Shown: positions 4,938 through 7,029 of the stretch, in pieces
How positions within the stretch are numbered: position 1 is the stretch's first letter
How the letters are laid out: every line of letters starts with the position of its first letter
DNA from: Treponema sp.
GTDB taxonomy: Bacteria > Spirochaetota > Spirochaetia > Treponematales > Breznakiellaceae
Assembly (NCBI GenBank): GCA_031254795.1
Contig: JAIRTS010000286.1
Coordinates: 1-7,029, forward strand
DNA: 7,029 nt
Direction of reading: 5' to 3'
Position numbers and translations under genes: made by a program
Notes under the pieces: generated by a model
The model's database searches: none
Told to the model about the DNA's origin: nothing
What the model saw: only the letters and a program-made list of their open reading frames with translations

Positions 4938-6762
4938 TGATATAAATCGAAAAAACAAACCGGCTCCCGCGGCATTGGTGTTTTTGATTGGGGCGCTTAT
5001 TCTCGTAGGCGCGACTTTTTTTAAGCCGGCGGCGCCGACATCGCAGGTGTTGCCGTATTCCGGCTTTATGAATCAGCTCGAGCAAAAAAATATAGATAAA
5101 ATTGTTATTCTCGACAACAACATGATAGAAGGAACGCTCAAAAAAGGCGGTTCTTTCAAGACCACCATTCCCTACAACGATCCTACGTTGTTGCCCAAAT
5201 TGCTTGAAAACGATATTGCCGTGGAAGGCGGCTCATCCAGCAACCCTCTGTTGCGGATAGCGTTTGAACTGCTTCCGTGGATCATAGGATTTGTCTTCAT
5301 CTACTTTATGATGAGAAACATGCAAGGGGGAGGGGCTGGCGGCAAAGCGTTTCAATTTGGAAAGAGCCGCGCAAAACGGTATCAGGAAGGGGATAAGAAG
5401 ATAACTTTCGCCGATGTCGCTGGGCAGAAAGACGCCAAGTATGAGCTTGAGGAAGTGGTCGCTTTTTTGAAAAATCCCCAAAAATTCACTAAGATGGGAG
5501 CAAAAATACCGAAAGGTGTGTTGCTGGTAGGCATGCCCGGCACTGGCAAGACCCTTATGGCGCGGGCGGTCGCCGGGGAAGCCGGCGTTCCTTTCTTCCA
5601 CATGTCAGGCTCTGATTTTGTGGAGATGTTTGTCGGCGTGGGCGCAAGCCGTGTGCGCGACCTTTTTGACCAGAGTAGAAAAAATGCCCCGTGCATCATT
5701 TTTATTGACGAGCTTGACGCGGTTGGAAGGACTCGCGGCGCAGGGTATGGCGGCGGCCACGACGAGCGGGAGCAGACTCTGAACCAGATTCTTGTGGAGA
5801 TGGATGGGTTTGACGCGAAAGAAGGTGTCATCATTCTGGCGGCGACAAACAGACCGGACGTGCTTGATCCTGCGCTTCTACGTCCCGGACGGTTTGACCG
5901 GCAGGTGGTGGTCGCCATGCCCGATATAAAGGAACGGCAAGCCATTCTGGATATTTACGCTAAAAAGGTGTCGTTGGCTCAGAGCGTTGATCTGGAGCGT
6001 ATAGCCCGCGCTACGCCGGGCATGAGCGGCGCCGAAATCGCCAATCTTGTAAATGAGGCGACGCTGTTCGCCGCGCGCAAAGACAAGACCGAAGTGGAAA
6101 TGGTTGACTTTGAGGAGGCGCGGGACAAAATCATTATGGGCGTAGCCCGAAAAACGCTGGTTGTTTCCGAGAGAGAGCGCAAGATGACCGCCATTCACGA
6201 GAGCGGGCATGCCCTGCTCCACTATTATCTCAAATATGCGGATCCGCTTCACAAGGTCACGATTGTGCCGCATGGACGGGCGCTCGGCATGGCGATGTCC
6301 CTGCCGGAAGAAGACGTTTACAGCCGTACGAGAGGCTGGATCGAGGACAGAATCACCATTTGCTATGGAGGATGGGCCGCCGAGAAAATTTGCTTTGACG
6401 AGACGACTACAGGAACCAAACAGGATATTCAGCAGGCTACGGAAATGGCGCGGAACATGGTGTGCGAATGGGGCATGTCCGAGGAAATGGGACCCATCGC
6501 CTACGGGCAGGAGGACGAGCCTATTTTCATTGGCAAGGAAATCGCCCGCCATAAGGATTACGCCGAGGAGACCGCGAAGCGGCTTGATAAAGCTATAAAG
6601 AAAATACTTGATAACGCGCGGATTGCCGCTGAGAATATACTCTCCAAGCACAAAGACAAGCTTGAAAAACTCGCCGATGTGCTAATGGCGCGGGAAACCC
6701 TGTCCGATGATGAAGTTAGGTTGTTGTTAGGATTGCCACCGAGGGAGGCGGCTCTTGTATAA
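4930..6762 (+). CDS. ftsH: ATP-dependent zinc metalloprotease FtsH
   Basis: FtsH is a hexameric membrane AAA+ protease that degrades misfolded membrane proteins and regulators. The 610-residue product has membrane helix 1 (about 14-31), a periplasmic loop, helix 2 (about 114-128) and a Gly-rich linker. The AAA module has Walker A GMPGTGKT (201-208), pore motif MFVGVG (233-238), Walker B IIFIDELD (256-263), and a second region of homology ending LRPGRFDR (317-324) with arginine fingers. The protease domain has zinc motif HESGH (423-427) and the third-ligand Asp at 499 in TGTKQD. All catalytic residues are present. I start at ATG 4930 because GGAGG (4920-4924) precedes it by 5 nt; GTG 4918 would add four residues with no ribosome site. 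It overlaps tilS and the next gene by 8 nt each. Its C-terminus is shorter than that of E. coli FtsH. Confidence 0.97.
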   Translation: MANDINRKNKPAPAALVFLIGALILVGATFFKPAAPTSQVLPYSGFMNQLEQKNIDKIVILDNNMIEGTLKKGGSFKTTIPYNDPTLLPKLLENDIAVEGGSSSNPLLRIAFELLPWIIGFVFIYFMMRNMQGGGAGGKAFQFGKSRAKRYQEGDKKITFADVAGQKDAKYELEEVVAFLKNPQKFTKMGAKIPKGVLLVGMPGTGKTLMARAVAGEAGVPFFHMSGSDFVEMFVGVGASRVRDLFDQSRKNAPCIIFIDELDAVGRTRGAGYGGGHDEREQTLNQILVEMDGFDAKEGVIILAATNRPDVLDPALLRPGRFDRQVVVAMPDIKERQAILDIYAKKVSLAQSVDLERIARATPGMSGAEIANLVNEATLFAARKDKTEVEMVDFEEARDKIIMGVARKTLVVSERERKMTAIHESGHALLHYYLKYADPLHKVTIVPHGRALGMAMSLPEEDVYSRTRGWIEDRITICYGGWAAEKICFDETTTGTKQDIQQATEMARNMVCEWGMSEEMGPIAYGQEDEPIFIGKEIARHKDYAEETAKRLDKAIKKILDNARIAAENILSKHKDKLEKLADVLMARETLSDDEVRLLLGLPPREAALV

Positions 6763-7029
6763 TTCACGTGGAATTTTTGCCTTTTTAAAAAGAGCGGTTT
6801 TTCCGTTTATGCTTGTATGCGGCGCGTTGCGGGGAGTGCCGGCGTTTTCTTTTGATACGAAGGAGAACGACGCGGCTCTTGCGCAAAAATATGTTGAGTG
6901 GGCGCAGAGAATGGTCGACGAAGGACGCTGGAGTGAAGCTCGCGCCGGTTTGGAGCGTTCCCTTGACTTTGCCGATGTATCCTCGGACATACCCTATCTA
7001 TTGGCGCTGGTCCGTCTCCACGAAGGCGC
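6755..7029 (+). CDS. Exported protein with probable TPR repeat, N-terminal part
   Basis: The frame is open from TTG 6755 to the window edge (91 complete codons). GGAGG (6744-6748), inside the ftsH 3' end, precedes the TTG by 6 nt, and the first 8 nt overlap ftsH, so coupled translation is likely. The N-terminus has a signal sequence: KR at 12-13, a hydrophobic core FPFMLVCGAL (16-25), and a likely cleavage near VPAFS (28-32). A Cys at 22 lies in the core but lacks a proper lipobox, so I favour signal peptidase I. The mature part begins DTKENDAALAQKYVEWAQRM and continues with RWSEARAGLERSL. This two-helix pattern with Trp/Tyr, Gly and Ala spacing is like a tetratricopeptide repeat. It probably acts in the periplasm as a protein-binding scaffold; no specific family is recognised. 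Confidence 0.8.
   Translation, partial: MYNSRGIFAFLKRAVFPFMLVCGALRGVPAFSFDTKENDAALAQKYVEWAQRMVDEGRWSEARAGLERSLDFADVSSDIPYLLALVRLHEG

Noticed and set aside
5878..6651. 257-codon minus-strand frame
   Set aside because: It lies entirely antisense to well-conserved ftsH coding sequence and has no recognisable motif; it reflects codon bias.
6776..6797. Lipoprotein signal in the exported TPR-like protein (Cys 22)
   Set aside because: The residues before the Cys are Leu-Val with no small residue at -1, which does not fit even a relaxed spirochaete lipobox well.

Overview
The window reads as a stretch of spirochaete chromosome, most likely from a Treponema-like bacterium. This is an inference from gene order and protein style. 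The order spoVG, rplY (ctc), tilS, ftsH matches my recollection of Borrelia burgdorferi, and flagellar chaperone genes sit nearby. Base composition is mid-range, with many GTG/TTG starts that carry good GGAGG sites. All calls are by eye; no database was searched.

Layout. Positions 1-136 (minus strand) hold the N-terminal part of a hotdog-fold acyl-CoA thioesterase with its own promoter, placed so that the mRNA would be leaderless. A gene-poor divergent spacer runs from 137 to about 474. From 475 a strong promoter drives fliS (TTG start at 534) and a helical FlgN-like gene, forming a flagellar export-chaperone pair. A spacer at 1473-1616 carries a GC hairpin, an AT-rich palindrome and a promoter for ispE (isoprenoid precursor synthesis). 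spoVG follows with a probable promoter inside the 3' end of ispE. Then come a perfect 11-bp hairpin with a UUCG loop, tRNA-Gln(UUG), rplY (bL25/Ctc), tilS and ftsH. The last gene, cut by the window edge, encodes an exported, probably TPR-containing protein.

How the genes fit together. The right-hand two thirds is an information-processing and quality-control block: an RNA/DNA-binding regulator (SpoVG), a 5S-rRNA-binding ribosomal protein, a tRNA, the enzyme that modifies tRNA-Ile2, and the membrane AAA+ protease. tilS-ftsH and ftsH-TPR overlap by exactly 8 nt each, with the SD of each downstream gene inside the upstream gene, so translation is probably coupled. The order ispE...spoVG...ctc...tilS...ftsH looks like a condensed form of the Bacillus subtilis order, as I recall it. 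The pth gene that I would expect between rplY and tilS is absent.

There is no mobile element, CRISPR array or phage gene, and no clear new multi-gene system. The most unusual features are the tRNA embedded between two protein genes, with a UUCG hairpin and an acceptor-mimicking leader, the leaderless thioesterase promoter, the missing pth, and a TilS without a recognisable C-terminal domain.
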